DNA of 64,000 nucleotides from Ichthyobacterium seriolicida (GCF_002369955.1 NZ_AP014564.1:1000672-1064671); one strand, 5' to 3'; positions 1-10,111 are shown, counted from the first letter of the stretch. Notes: generated by a model from the sequence alone, not told the origin. Numbers and translations are program-made.

Positions 1-1
1 A

Positions 2-1861
2 AAGCCAACTATTGAGATAAAGACCAGTTCTAAAGAAAACAGGTTGTGTAAACCTAATCCTTTTATTGAAGATACACCTAGTATTACAATTTCTGCTACC
101 GACTTAACAGAAGCTAAAAATGAATTACAAACAGGGGCAGCATCACAAATTGAAAATGTAAAATGGTTTAAAGATGACACCCAAATTGCTGGCAAAACAG
201 TAGTCCCACTAGAAGTGACTGAACCTGGAAAATATAGGCTAGAATTAGATATAGGGGATCAACATTGTATAGGTCTAAAAAGCCAAGAGATAGAGATATT
301 AGAGCCTTTAGATTTAAAGGTTAGTTCAAAGTTAAAAAACAACTATTTATGCGGAGGAAGTAATGCTCTAAGTGTGAGCTTTGATGGAGAGGCTTTTGCT
401 TCAGCTGAGGAAAGTGCTTTTTCATGGTATAAAATGGATGCGCCTGCTCCTGCCGTTCCTGCCGCTGATCCTGGCGGAGCTCTTGTGCATGCAGGCAAGA
501 CTTTTACACCTACAGAAATAGGCAGATATTACGTTACAACCGAATTGCTAGGCCCTGATGGCTGTGTAACATATAGTGACCCTATAGATATAGTAGAAAT
601 GCCAAATCCTGCTATAGAACCAGCTAATCCTGAGATAATATGTGGCAAGCCTCTTAGATTAGAAGCAAAGGCTACAGTAACAGAAGAAGTAGATTATGTA
701 TGGGAAAAAATAGGTCCTGATAGTTCTTCTAATGCTGTTAATAGAGAAATTTTAAGCTCTACTAGCTCCTTAGTAGTAGGAGGGGATACAGGTTTAGGCT
801 CTGGAACCTATATGGTAAGTATAGTTACTAAAGACGGCTGTAGTAAAGAGGCCGAAGTAAGAGTCACTAGTGGAAGAAGAACATTTCCAGCAATAACATT
901 AACGTCATCAAGAATAGCAACATGTGCAGAGTCAGATATATTGTATTCTAAAATAACTTATGCTACAACTCTGAGGGCTACTGCTGATAGTCATCTTGGA
1001 GGAGGAGAATACAGATGGTATAGAAATAAAGTTGAGATACCTAATGAGAACACAGAAAGACTTGAATTAGAAGAATTCCGCTCTGGAGAATATGAAGTGT
1101 CATATGTAGATGGAACCTGTAGTTCGGATCTGTCTAATCGTGTTGAGGTTAGGCCTAAAAGTTTAGAAGCTCTTATCTCAGCCACCTATTCTGGTTTCTT
1201 GTGTGAGGCGGAAAAACAAGTTACCATAACGGGAAATCCAATGATAGGAGAAGGAGATGGAACATATCAATGGTATAAAGACAATGAGCTTATTCCTGGA
1301 GCGACTAGTAGTACATATAAAACGGGTGAACTCGGAAAATACCATTATGTATTTGATCACAAAACAGCCAAATGTAAGATAAAGAGTAAATATCTAGAAG
1401 TACAAGAATCGGATATGGGAGTATATGATCCAGTGAGATATTTAAAGAGAGGAGAATACACATCTTTTGTGGCTTATGGGGGGAAAGAGCACGTTTGGAA
1501 TACAGGTGCAAGATCATATAGTATCAAAACCGATCCTGTATATGAGGACGGAGAATACATAGTAGATATCACTTCTGAATATGGCTGTAAAAAGAGAGTT
1601 GTGTGTAAGGTAATAGTAGACAACGGATTAACTAATATACTAACCAATCAAGATAGTTGGAGCATTCCTGAGGAATACAGAAAAGATAATATAACTATTT
1701 ACATCTACGATAGGATAGGTCGCTTGATTTACGAAAAAAGGAACTACGACAATAGTTGGTCTTTTGAAGGGAAAAACGGAGGTACCTATTATTACATTCT
1801 TAGAATAACAAAGGATGGCAAGATCACAGATATAAATGGCTATATAACAGTTCTTAGATAA
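2..1861 (+). CDS. T9SS type B sorting-domain protein with Ig-like repeats (5' end missing)
   Basis: The reading frame is open from base 2, so the start lies upstream of the window; the TTG at 44 is internal. The visible 619 codons hold a series of Ig/PKD-like segments, each with a core such as WFKDD, FSWYK, YRWYRN or YQWYKDN and scattered cysteines. The last 80 or so residues match the gliding-motility-associated C-terminal domain (type B sorting signal): IYDRIGRLIYE, then a W-F-G core, GGTYYYIL and a final GYITVLR. In Bacteroidota this domain directs export through the type IX secretion system to the cell surface or medium. The protein is therefore probably a large secreted adhesin-like protein; its ligand cannot be read from sequence. 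A PorW/SprE-like T9SS lipoprotein is encoded at 47669-49924. Confidence 0.8.
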   Translation, partial: KPTIEIKTSSKENRLCKPNPFIEDTPSITISATDLTEAKNELQTGAASQIENVKWFKDDTQIAGKTVVPLEVTEPGKYRLELDIGDQHCIGLKSQEIEILEPLDLKVSSKLKNNYLCGGSNALSVSFDGEAFASAEESAFSWYKMDAPAPAVPAADPGGALVHAGKTFTPTEIGRYYVTTELLGPDGCVTYSDPIDIVEMPNPAIEPANPEIICGKPLRLEAKATVTEEVDYVWEKIGPDSSSNAVNREILSSTSSLVVGGDTGLGSGTYMVSIVTKDGCSKEAEVRVTSGRRTFPAITLTSSRIATCAESDILYSKITYATTLRATADSHLGGGEYRWYRNKVEIPNENTERLELEEFRSGEYEVSYVDGTCSSDLSNRVEVRPKSLEALISATYSGFLCEAEKQVTITGNPMIGEGDGTYQWYKDNELIPGATSSTYKTGELGKYHYVFDHKTAKCKIKSKYLEVQESDMGVYDPVRYLKRGEYTSFVAYGGKEHVWNTGARSYSIKTDPVYEDGEYIVDITSEYGCKKRVVCKVIVDNGLTNILTNQDSWSIPEEYRKDNITIYIYDRIGRLIYEKRNYDNSWSFEGKNGGTYYYILRITKDGKITDINGYITVLR

Positions 1862-1950
1862 ATTGATTTTGACTAAATAAAATCCTAATTCCCAAATCTT
1901 CAAGCTCAATTACAAGTATTTATTTTAAATAAATATCAGCCAAAACAAAT

Positions 1951-2024
1951 ATTACTACTATCTTAGCTAAGACATTTAATTCTTCGTCTTTAGGCAAAGA
2001 ATTGGATTAAAATTTATGGCTAAT
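1951..2024 (+). promoter_or_regulatory. Conserved leader with hairpin upstream of DUF5018 lipoprotein (copy A)
   Basis: About 74 bases before the lipoprotein gene at 2079 resemble 7312-7382, before its paralog. Both start ATTACTACTATCTTAGCT, contain an inverted repeat (AATTCTT at 1978-1984 with AAGAATT at 1997-2003), and end near GGCT-AT. The loops differ but the stem is kept. It may be a 5' leader structure or simply ancestral sequence kept since the gene duplicated. Confidence 0.45.
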
Positions 2025-2078
2025 CCTTTTAATCCTATGGGATTTAGTAGATTATTGTTTTATTAAATTATTAAAATT

Positions 2079-4958
2079 ATGTTTAAAAAAAAATATCTTG
2101 TAAAGAGTATTATTTTCTCTTTTGTATTGTTGTCGGCTATTATTTTCTCCTGTGATAAAAAGAAAATTATACAAGACGATTTAAATATATGTATAGAATC
2201 TTTTTCTCTACTTAATTCTGAAAATACTGATAAAAAATTAGGTTCTGATATAACCTGTGATATAGATATTGACAATCATACTATATCATTGAAAGTTCCT
2301 AATGGAGCTATTTTAGAAGGGCTAAAGTTCAGTATAAAAACTTGTGAAGGGTCTAGCATATCTCCTGCTAGTGGACAAGAAGTTAATTTTGAAGTTGTAG
2401 AAGAATCTGCTACTGATGAGGTTTCTGAGGAATCTGCCAAAAAGCCATCTACTCAACGTTATAAAAAAACATTTATTGTTACAGCTAAAGATGGAAAGAC
2501 TCAAGAATATACTGTATATATAACTAAAGAAGCGGCGCCAAAGTTGACTGAGTTTAAAATATCAGCTGATGCTGCTAAAGGAATAAAAACAGAGATATCT
2601 GCTGTCATAACTGATGACACTGATACTGCAACAGGCAAAATATTATTAAAAATTCCTTACAAAGGAGCTATTACTCTAACAGGATTAACACCTGTTATCA
2701 ATGTTCCTGAAGGTTGTACTATAGATCCAGCTGACGGATCAGAAATATCTGAAGATATTAATGTTAAAGAGTTCACTTTAACAAAAACTGATACGGGTTC
2801 TCAAAGGGTTTACACTGTAGAGGTAGTTAAAGGGCCTTATATTGAGTCATTTAAGTTTGCTGCTACTTCTTCCAGCGGAAGTTCTACTAATGCAGGTATA
2901 AGTACTGAAGTAACAGGGGTAATCGATCACATTGTTGGCACTATATCTGTAATAGTTCCTAATGGTGTCACTTTATCTAGTTTAACTCCTACAATTACAG
3001 TGGGGGAGAACACTAAAGCTGAATATATCCCTTCTGCTCAGACAAATTTTAGTTCTAATGTTGAATATACAGTAACATCTTCTAATCCTTCAGCTGCTGA
3101 TTTTACTAAAGTATATACAGTTTCTGTAACTCAAAACGCTGAACCTGCTATATCTGAGTTTAAGTTTTTGAATAGCAATAATGGTAGTAAAAATCTTGTA
3201 GGTGATATTACAGGTGAGATTAATGGCAGCGATATAATTGTTAAAGTTCCTTATAACGCAGAGTTAAATGGATTAACTCCAACTATTACAGCTTCTTCTG
3301 CTTTGGCTGACACTCAAGTATACAGTGGAGATGCTGGACAAGCCGCTATTGCTGCTACTGACTTTAGTAATTCTCATGCAGCAGCTGTGAAATACAGTGC
3401 AGTGGGTCCTGCTGGAGGAAGAAAGGTATATTCTGTAAAAGTTTATAAAGAGCCAAAAATAAATACGTTTAAGTTTACTAGTAGTGTTAATTCATCAGCT
3501 GGGTTTCCTACTAGTCCAACTGAATATGATGGCTCAATTTCAGGCGACGATATAACTATTTTAGTTGCTAATACAGTTAAGGTAACAAATTTAAAAGCTT
3601 CTATTACTGGGGATAATATTAATACTACTAATCCTATAAATATAACTTTTACCTCTACTAGTGATACTTCTCCTTATTCTGCAACTATTGAAGTTCAGAA
3701 TGAACATTTATCATCTTATACTAAAACATACACTGTAACTCTAACTAAAGAAGCAGCTCCAAAATTGACAGAGTTTAAAATATCAGCTGATACTACTAAG
3801 GGTATTCAAAGTGAAGTAACTGGTGATATAACTGATGATGATTCTAATTCTGCTTCTACTGGAACAATAAAATTGAAGTTTGATCATAAAGTTTCTAATC
3901 GTAATACTGATATTGATTTGACAGGATTAACGTATACTAATGAACCTATTGCAGGATGCACTTTAACTCCTGGTACTCCTTTAGCTAGTAACAGTATTGC
4001 TGGTCAAACATTTATTTTAACTAAAGATGCTACGGGGTCCAAAAGAGTTTATGCTGTAACAGCAGTTAAAGGACCGTTTATTAAGTCTTTTAAATTTGGT
4101 ACTGGCAATACTGGCATAAGTTCTGATATAAGTGCAGCAAGTATTGATCATAATACTGGAGCCATAACTATAACAGTTCCTGCTACGGTTAATAAGGATT
4201 TATCATCTGGTACTGATAATAAGGTAAGTCTAACCCCTACAATTGAGTTGGGAGGAGATACTCCTACTATTGTTTCTCCTAATACTGGAGTTTCTACGGA
4301 GTTTACTAGCGGCACCGCTGTTTCGTATACAGTAACAGGTGCAGATGGAATGACAAAAACTTATCAAGTTACAGTAACTAGAACAAAATCAAATCTAGCG
4401 CAGATTACAAAATTTACAATTGATAGCACGAATGGTGATATTACACACCCTGATACTGGTAATGGTGATAAAGGTAGAATAGTTGTGCCTGTAGCTAACC
4501 CTCCAACAGGAACAAAAACTCCTACTATAGAAAAATCAGATTATGCTACTGTAAGTCCAAGTACAGCTCAAAATTTTACTTATGAAAATCCTGTTACATA
4601 TACTCTAACAGCTGAGGATACTAGTACACAAAAAATATATGAAGTTTATATACATGATTCTACTAAAACTATAGCTAGTAGTGATAGTTTAAAACTTGCA
4701 AATAGCAGTAGTGCCGAGATTACTCCAACTTCTAAGGATATTAATGAAACTACCAGGGTTATAACTATTACTGTGCCTGCTAGCACTACCAATCTTAATA
4801 ATTTAACACTTACTTTGACTGGTGCTTCTTCTGGGCTTAGCATAGAGCCTACTGATCCTCAAGATTTTTCTGGTGAAAAAGAAGTAAAATATATTCTTAA
4901 GGAGAGTAGTGATGTAAAGGGGCATTATTGGGTTAAGGTGGTTAAAGGAACCAATTAG
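2079..4958 (+). CDS. Surface lipoprotein with about nine DUF5018-like repeats
   Basis: A 959-residue protein with a lipoprotein signal peptide (hydrophobic run, then AIIFSC, lipid Cys at 25) followed by a K/D-rich stretch that could serve as surface-export signal. The rest is about nine tandem domains of roughly 90-110 residues. Each begins like SFKF, has an xVPxGAxLxxLTPTI core and ends with YTVTAxDGxxxxYTVxVT. This is the pattern of the Bacteroidota DUF5018 beta-sandwich family. Domain 1 carries an acidic insert near residues 108-125. Domains 2-3 and 6-7 resemble each other closely (EAAPKLTEFKISAD twice), so the array grew by internal duplication. A paralog lies at 7433-10111. Function is unknown; a surface binding or adhesion role is an inference. 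Confidence 0.75.
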   Translation: MFKKKYLVKSIIFSFVLLSAIIFSCDKKKIIQDDLNICIESFSLLNSENTDKKLGSDITCDIDIDNHTISLKVPNGAILEGLKFSIKTCEGSSISPASGQEVNFEVVEESATDEVSEESAKKPSTQRYKKTFIVTAKDGKTQEYTVYITKEAAPKLTEFKISADAAKGIKTEISAVITDDTDTATGKILLKIPYKGAITLTGLTPVINVPEGCTIDPADGSEISEDINVKEFTLTKTDTGSQRVYTVEVVKGPYIESFKFAATSSSGSSTNAGISTEVTGVIDHIVGTISVIVPNGVTLSSLTPTITVGENTKAEYIPSAQTNFSSNVEYTVTSSNPSAADFTKVYTVSVTQNAEPAISEFKFLNSNNGSKNLVGDITGEINGSDIIVKVPYNAELNGLTPTITASSALADTQVYSGDAGQAAIAATDFSNSHAAAVKYSAVGPAGGRKVYSVKVYKEPKINTFKFTSSVNSSAGFPTSPTEYDGSISGDDITILVANTVKVTNLKASITGDNINTTNPINITFTSTSDTSPYSATIEVQNEHLSSYTKTYTVTLTKEAAPKLTEFKISADTTKGIQSEVTGDITDDDSNSASTGTIKLKFDHKVSNRNTDIDLTGLTYTNEPIAGCTLTPGTPLASNSIAGQTFILTKDATGSKRVYAVTAVKGPFIKSFKFGTGNTGISSDISAASIDHNTGAITITVPATVNKDLSSGTDNKVSLTPTIELGGDTPTIVSPNTGVSTEFTSGTAVSYTVTGADGMTKTYQVTVTRTKSNLAQITKFTIDSTNGDITHPDTGNGDKGRIVVPVANPPTGTKTPTIEKSDYATVSPSTAQNFTYENPVTYTLTAEDTSTQKIYEVYIHDSTKTIASSDSLKLANSSSAEITPTSKDINETTRVITITVPASTTNLNNLTLTLTGASSGLSIEPTDPQDFSGEKEVKYILKESSDVKGHYWVKVVKGTN

Positions 4959-4990
4959 ATAAATAATTCCATACTTATTCAACTCTAAAA

Positions 4991-5025
4991 AAACAGGCAG
5001 TCACTTATTATGGCTGTCTGTTTTT
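4991..5025 (+). terminator. Rho-independent terminator after the DUF5018 lipoprotein
   Basis: AAACAGGCAG (4991-5000) pairs with CTGTCTGTTT (5014-5023) with one G-T pair, followed by a T tract. It lies about 30 bases past the stop at 4958. Confidence 0.8.
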
Positions 5026-5102
5026 GTTTGTATAATTTTTCATTTCTAAACTAAGATTTTCTTTAAAAAAGAAAAATTGATCTTAGTCAGGTTTTTATAA
5101 AA

Positions 5103-5135
5103 AGAGCCATTCCCCTAAAATAAAGGAATGGCTCT
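5103..5135 (-). terminator. Terminator of the beta-barrel gene
   Basis: A perfect 11-bp stem (AGAGCCATTCC at 5103-5113 with its complement at 5125-5135). On the minus strand it is followed by a T-rich tract (complement of 5092-5102). It lies about 35 bases beyond the stop of the gene at 5172-5867. Confidence 0.75.
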
Positions 5136-5171
5136 CTTATAACTAGATGTTTTTTTTATTCTCAAATGAGT

Positions 5172-5867
5172 TTAAAAAGAATAACCCAAGGATAATGAAA
5201 CAGATGGTTCAATTTGTTTAGCAGTTTTGGTTGTTTTGGTAACAGTAGCTGTTGTCTCATTGGCTGCTATCGCTGCCGCTAACGCTGCAGGAGGCGTAAG
5301 CTCTGATTCAGTGGTGCTATGTTTATGCATGATTCCAGCTGTGATATCCAAAGAAATGTTACCAGCTATAATAAATTGATAACCTATATTCAAACCAGCA
5401 TCATAAATAGTTGCTTGAGTTTTTGAAGCTGCAATATTTTGAATTTTTGTTTTAAAATCAACGTTGGAAAAATCGAAGAAAGGAGATAAATAAACTCCTG
5501 TAGGAGCATCACCATAAAAATAGTATTTCAAAGCGATGCCTGCTCCAAAAATTAAATTAGCATCGATTTTCGCTTTACTTTTTTCTAACGTTTCATTTTC
5601 CTTCTGAGTTAAAAATTTCATTCCAATATTACCTCCTAGCTCAACAGATAAATTGCCAGTTATAACTCTCTCGAAACTAATAGGCAAAATTCCAGCAGCA
5701 TGCTCGTAATCCATAACAGTCCTAGACATTAACAATGCTGATTTGCCAAAACCTAATTTAATAACATTCTTGGCATCTGTTTTTCTGTCCTCGTCGGTTG
5801 ATTGTGCGTTCACAGATAAGTTAACAACTGTAAAGGCTAACACAAATAATAAAAGTTTTTTTTTCAT
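5172..5867 (-). CDS. Outer-membrane beta-barrel protein
   Basis: A 231-residue protein with a classic Sec signal peptide (MKKKLLLFVLAF, cleavage after NAQ near residue 22). Alternating hydrophobic segments such as SVELGGNIGMKFL and GVYLSPFFDFSNV follow, and the protein ends in LSLGYSF, with the terminal aromatic residue usual for outer-membrane barrels. The size suits an 8-stranded porin-like fold. An Ala/Thr-rich loop (about 190-215) looks surface-exposed. No catalytic motif is seen and the specific role is unknown. The gene is monocistronic, with its own promoter (5897-5926) and terminator (5103-5135), and diverges from rarA. Confidence 0.7.
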   Translation of the reverse strand: MKKKLLLFVLAFTVVNLSVNAQSTDEDRKTDAKNVIKLGFGKSALLMSRTVMDYEHAAGILPISFERVITGNLSVELGGNIGMKFLTQKENETLEKSKAKIDANLIFGAGIALKYYFYGDAPTGVYLSPFFDFSNVDFKTKIQNIAASKTQATIYDAGLNIGYQFIIAGNISLDITAGIMHKHSTTESELTPPAALAAAIAANETTATVTKTTKTAKQIEPSVSLSLGYSF

Positions 5868-5896
5868 AATTTTTTAATTTTAAAATTAATCTCGTG

Positions 5897-5926
5897 CAAA
5901 GATATATATATTTTTAAAACAGCAAA
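5897..5926 (-). promoter_or_regulatory. Bacteroidota-type promoter of the beta-barrel gene
   Basis: Read on the minus strand, TATCTTTG (5904-5897) matches the -7 consensus TAnnTTTG. A TTTG (5926-5923) lies 18 bases upstream as the -33 element. The start codon follows about 30 bases downstream. Confidence 0.6.
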
Positions 5927-6019
5927 ACTAATATCTATTTAAATCGCAAAACAGCGCAAGATCAATGATTCCGCTATATTTCTTAAAAAAATAATTCCTT
6001 ATTTGTAATTTTACCGATT

Positions 6020-7282
6020 ATGAATAGTCCCTTATACGAAAGAGTTCGTCCAAAAAACATAGAAGATTACATAGGTCAACAACACCTAGTTGGAAAAAAA
6101 GGAATGCTGACTTTTAACATAGAAAGAGGTATTATACCTTCGCTAATATTATGGGGGAACTCTGGAACTGGAAAAACTACATTAGCTAAAATAATTGCAA
6201 ACTCATCTGGGAATCCCTTTTATACAATAAGTGCTATCAATTCTGGAGTTAAAGATATTAGAGATATTATTGATAAATCAAAAAAAAGAGATTTCGCATC
6301 CTCAAAGAACAGTATCCTTTTTATAGATGAAATCCACAGATTTAGCAAATCTCAACAAGACTCTCTCTTGAACGCCATAGAAAAAGGATATATAATATTA
6401 ATTGGAGCTACTACAGAGAATCCTAGTTTTGAAGTTATCCCACCTTTACTATCTCGCTGTCATGTATACACCCTTAATCCTCTTGATGACAATGAATTAA
6501 TAGCTGTATTAAATAGGGCTATAGAAAAAGATGCAATAATTTCTAAAAAGAAAATTCACCTAAAAGAGATAAACGCTCTTTTGAGAATATCTGGAGGAGA
6601 TGCCCGAAGGCTTCTAAACACTTTTGAATTAATTGTCGATAACCAAAATGAGATAACCATTACAGATGAATTAGTTTTAAATAAAGTTCAGAGCAATATT
6701 ACTTATGATAAAAATGGCGCAAATCATTACGATATAATTTCAGCATTTATAAAATCTATTCGTGGAGGCGATCCTAATGCTGCTGTATATTGGCTAGCTA
6801 GAATGATCGAAGGAGGAGAAGACGTAAAATTTATAGCTAGAAGGTTGATAATTTTAGCCTCAGAAGATATAGGAAATTCTAATCCTACAGCTCTCATATT
6901 AGCCAATAATACTTTTCAATCTGTGTCTGTTGTTGGCTTGCCAGAATCTAGGATAATATTGAGTCAATGTGTTATTTATTTATCGAATTCTGTAAAGAGT
7001 AATTCATCATATACAGCTATTGAAAAGGCTCAAAGATTAGTCAGGGAAACTGGGAATCTTCCCGTTCCATTACATTTGAGAAATAGTCCCACTGAGATTA
7101 TGAAAAACTTGAAATATGGAAAAGGGTATAAATATTCCCATGACTACGAGAACAATTTTATAAATCAGGAATTTTTTCCAGAAGAAATCTCTAAAACGCA
7201 ATTGTACAACCCTGGCGATAATCAAAGAGAAAACCAAACTAGAGAAGTGTTAAAAAATAGATGGAAAAAATATAAATACTAA
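6020..7282 (+). CDS. rarA: Replication-associated recombination protein A, AAA+ ATPase
   Basis: A 420-residue RarA/MgsA/WRNIP1-family ATPase, close to the usual family length. It acts at stalled replication forks. Visible motifs are the N-terminal PLYERVRPKNIEDYIGQQHL, Walker A GNSGTGKT at 46-53, Walker B ILFIDEIHRF near 99-108, sensor-1 GATTENPSFE at 129-138, and the arginine-finger segment LLSRC near 144-147. The C-terminal half holds the family's tetramerisation region (GGDPNAAVYWLARMIEGGED and the SEDIGNSNP motif). Walker A has N-S where many homologs have P-P, which leaves the GxxGTGKT core intact. The gene sits between two paralogous DUF5018 lipoprotein genes but has no obvious functional link to them. 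Confidence 0.95.
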   Translation: MNSPLYERVRPKNIEDYIGQQHLVGKKGMLTFNIERGIIPSLILWGNSGTGKTTLAKIIANSSGNPFYTISAINSGVKDIRDIIDKSKKRDFASSKNSILFIDEIHRFSKSQQDSLLNAIEKGYIILIGATTENPSFEVIPPLLSRCHVYTLNPLDDNELIAVLNRAIEKDAIISKKKIHLKEINALLRISGGDARRLLNTFELIVDNQNEITITDELVLNKVQSNITYDKNGANHYDIISAFIKSIRGGDPNAAVYWLARMIEGGEDVKFIARRLIILASEDIGNSNPTALILANNTFQSVSVVGLPESRIILSQCVIYLSNSVKSNSSYTAIEKAQRLVRETGNLPVPLHLRNSPTEIMKNLKYGKGYKYSHDYENNFINQEFFPEEISKTQLYNPGDNQRENQTREVLKNRWKKYKY

Positions 7283-7311
7283 TCTGATTTCAAAAGAAGC
7301 ACAACTAAATA

Positions 7312-7382
7312 ATTACTACTATCTTAGCTGATGTTTAATTCTCTCCACTTAGGAGAAGAATTGGAGTGAAATTTTGGCTGAT
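7312..7382 (+). promoter_or_regulatory. Conserved leader with hairpin upstream of DUF5018 lipoprotein (copy B)
   Basis: Counterpart of 1951-2024. It keeps ATTACTACTATCTTAGCT, a hairpin (AATTCTCTCC with GGAGAAGAATT around 7338-7362) and the trailing GGCTGAT. Loop and stem bases differ from copy A while pairing is retained. Confidence 0.45.
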
Positions 7383-7432
7383 ACTTTGATATTAAAAGTG
7401 ATTGGCGGGTTATAATTAATTTTTTAAAAAAT

Positions 7433-10111
7433 ATGAAGACATTTTCTTTTGTAAAGAGTTTTATTTTCTCTTTTGTATTGTTATCGGCAATTATTTTCTC
7501 TTGTGATAAAAAGAACATTATAGAAGATGATTTAAATGTATGTATAGAATCATTTTCCTTATTGCATTCTGAGAATCAGGAAAAAAATTTAGAGTCTGAT
7601 ATAGACTGTCAGATAAATGCTGAGAATTATACTATATCATTAACAGTTCCTCATACAGCTGTTTTAGATGGCTTAAAGTTTAATATAACACTCTGTGAGG
7701 GGACTACCATATCTCCTGCTAGTGGTGAAGAAGTTAATTTTGAAGTTGTAGAAGAATCTATTGAGAAAGAAGCTACTACTGAAGGGATAGCTGAGGAATC
7801 TACTAAAAAGCCTTCTCCTAAACGTTATAAAAAGGTATTTACCTTAACAAAAGGTGGTAAGGCTCAAGAGTACACTGTCTATATAACTAAAGCTTTAGCT
7901 AGTGATTGTTCTATTAGTTCTTTTAAATTAGAGAAGTCTAAAAATGAAAATAAGATTTTTGCAGATAGAGAAGGTAAAATTACTGAAACTGATGGAGCTA
8001 ATACTATAACATTACACGTTTCTGAATCTGCCACTTTAACTGAGCTAAATCCTACAATAGTTCATACAGGAAGTATTAGTCCAGGAGATCCTACTACTAC
8101 TGAAACTGCCGATTCTGCTGGCGCTAATATTACTACAATTACAGTAAATTATACAGTAACTGCCGCAGATGGAAAGACAACAAAGGTTTATGCGGTAAAA
8201 TATATCAAAGACTTATCTTCCGATAATAAAATTTCTGCATTTTCTTTTATAAAAGATGCCAACGGTAATGTTAATACTGGCTTAAAATTAACTAGGTCTT
8301 CTGCTGATATTGCTAGATCTGGTGATGTTGTAATTGATAACACTAATGGAACTATAAAGGTAAAAGCGTCTACTGCAGCAACCATAACAGCTTTAACTCC
8401 TACTATAATCAAGCATGCTAGTGCTACTATAAGTCCAGCTATTGCAGCTCATGATTATAGCACTAACAATAACCAAGTTTATGCTATTACAGCTGAAGAT
8501 GGTCAAACAAGAGAGTATACCGTTTCTGTTGATAAAAGTTTGTCTAATGCAAAAGAAATAACCTCTTTTACATTTAAACATTCTGTAAATTCTGATAAGA
8601 ATTTTAGTAACACGGATTATTCAGCAGCCAGTATACCTGCCGCTACTGGAGATGATGATGTAACTGTGAATATCGCAAAAATCCCAGCTAGTATTGCAGT
8701 AACAGGCCTTAAACCTACTATAGCAGCTAGTCCTAATGCTACAGTAAATCCAGCAGATGGAGAGGCACAGAATTTCACTAGAGGTACAGAGAAAATTTAC
8801 ACTGTGACGGCTCAAGATGGTACTGCTAGAAAATATAAAGTGACTATTCCTGCATTGGATGCAACAGCGCAGATAACTTCTTTTATAATTAAACAGGCAG
8901 ATCATACTTCTATTAGTCCAAGTATTACAGCAGATATGACTATAACTCCTACATCCAGTGCAGGCGCTCATACAATAGATATAATATTAGATGGAGATGA
9001 TCAGACTACTGTAAATCTTAGTCCTGAAATAGTATTTACTGGTTCTAAAGTAGAGCCAGCATCTAAAGCGCTTACTACATTTACATATGGCACAGCTCAA
9101 ACTTATACTGTAACCGCTGAAAATGGTAATACCAAACAATATAGTGTAACTGTAAAGTCTTCGAATTCTAAGATGAAATCTTTTAAGTTTAAATCTAGTG
9201 ATGGAACTAATCAGAGTACTGGGAAAATTGTTAAAGAAGTAGAGGGTGCTATAAATAGTAATACTGTAACTGTTAAGGTTCCAAATAATGCGGTTCTTAC
9301 TAATTTAACTCCTGAAGTATTAGGAAACAATGGCTCTACAGTTACACTTAAAACAGGAGGAGAACTTGCTAATACAGCGCAAGATTTTAGTAGTGATAAA
9401 ACTTACACTGTTACTGCTCAAGATGGAACTACAAGCGATTACACTGTAACTGTAACTAAAGAAGATGCGCCACAGTTGACAAGCTTTAAAATAGGGGCTA
9501 AGGCTGATAATGGTATTGCAGCTGAGGTAAGTGGTGAAATAACTCAGCCTAGCGGCAGTAGTAATGGCACAATAAAGTTGAGCTTACCTAAGAATAATGA
9601 ACATGAAATTACTTTAACAGGATTAACACCTACTATCGAGCCTAATGCTGATGGATATACTGTAAGTCCAACTAGTGGGACAGCAGTATCTGAAAGTATT
9701 GAAGGTAAAAAAATTACTCTAACAACTACTCTAGGTTCTACCTCAGAATATACTGTAACAGTAGTTAAAGGTCCGTTTATTAAGTCGTTTAAGTTTGTAA
9801 AAGATACTAGTGGTAATAGTGATAAAAATCTAGGTTCTACTGATGTTGATGGGGCAATTGATCATGCTGCTGGTACTATAAAATTAGAAGTACCTAAGGA
9901 TGTGACTATGGATTCGAGTGGTAGTGCTAATACAGTAACCCTAACTCCTACAATTGAGGTTGGAGGAGATACTGCTGCTGTTGATCCTGCTAGCTTAACT
10001 GCTCAGGCTTTTACTCCTAACGGGAGTACTGCTGTTACTTATACAGTAAAAAATTCTACTGATACAACTTTTACTAAAACATATACTGTAACTGTAACTA
10101 AAGCTAGTTAG
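7433..10111 (+). CDS. Surface lipoprotein with about eight DUF5018-like repeats
   Basis: An 892-residue paralog of the protein at 2079-4958. The signal peptide and first domain are nearly the same (FSFVLLSAIIFSC, lipid Cys at 25, then DKKNIIEDD). About eight tandem beta-sandwich domains follow, each ending in a YTVTAxDG...YTVTV pattern. The last two domains (from QLTSFKIGAK and PFIKSFKFVK) match domains 6-7 of the paralog, while the middle domains differ, so the two proteins share ends but differ inside. The first domain has an acidic, Glu-rich insert around residues 105-128. Export to the outer membrane surface is likely from the lipobox and acidic N-terminus; the ligand is unknown. Confidence 0.75.
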   Translation: MKTFSFVKSFIFSFVLLSAIIFSCDKKNIIEDDLNVCIESFSLLHSENQEKNLESDIDCQINAENYTISLTVPHTAVLDGLKFNITLCEGTTISPASGEEVNFEVVEESIEKEATTEGIAEESTKKPSPKRYKKVFTLTKGGKAQEYTVYITKALASDCSISSFKLEKSKNENKIFADREGKITETDGANTITLHVSESATLTELNPTIVHTGSISPGDPTTTETADSAGANITTITVNYTVTAADGKTTKVYAVKYIKDLSSDNKISAFSFIKDANGNVNTGLKLTRSSADIARSGDVVIDNTNGTIKVKASTAATITALTPTIIKHASATISPAIAAHDYSTNNNQVYAITAEDGQTREYTVSVDKSLSNAKEITSFTFKHSVNSDKNFSNTDYSAASIPAATGDDDVTVNIAKIPASIAVTGLKPTIAASPNATVNPADGEAQNFTRGTEKIYTVTAQDGTARKYKVTIPALDATAQITSFIIKQADHTSISPSITADMTITPTSSAGAHTIDIILDGDDQTTVNLSPEIVFTGSKVEPASKALTTFTYGTAQTYTVTAENGNTKQYSVTVKSSNSKMKSFKFKSSDGTNQSTGKIVKEVEGAINSNTVTVKVPNNAVLTNLTPEVLGNNGSTVTLKTGGELANTAQDFSSDKTYTVTAQDGTTSDYTVTVTKEDAPQLTSFKIGAKADNGIAAEVSGEITQPSGSSNGTIKLSLPKNNEHEITLTGLTPTIEPNADGYTVSPTSGTAVSESIEGKKITLTTTLGSTSEYTVTVVKGPFIKSFKFVKDTSGNSDKNLGSTDVDGAIDHAAGTIKLEVPKDVTMDSSGSANTVTLTPTIEVGGDTAAVDPASLTAQAFTPNGSTAVTYTVKNSTDTTFTKTYTVTVTKAS

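Noticed and set aside
8621-8971. 116-codon open frame on the minus strand inside the DUF5018 lipoprotein gene
   Set aside because: Composition mirrors the repeat-coding strand; no signal, motif or start context; the plus-strand protein is clearly real.
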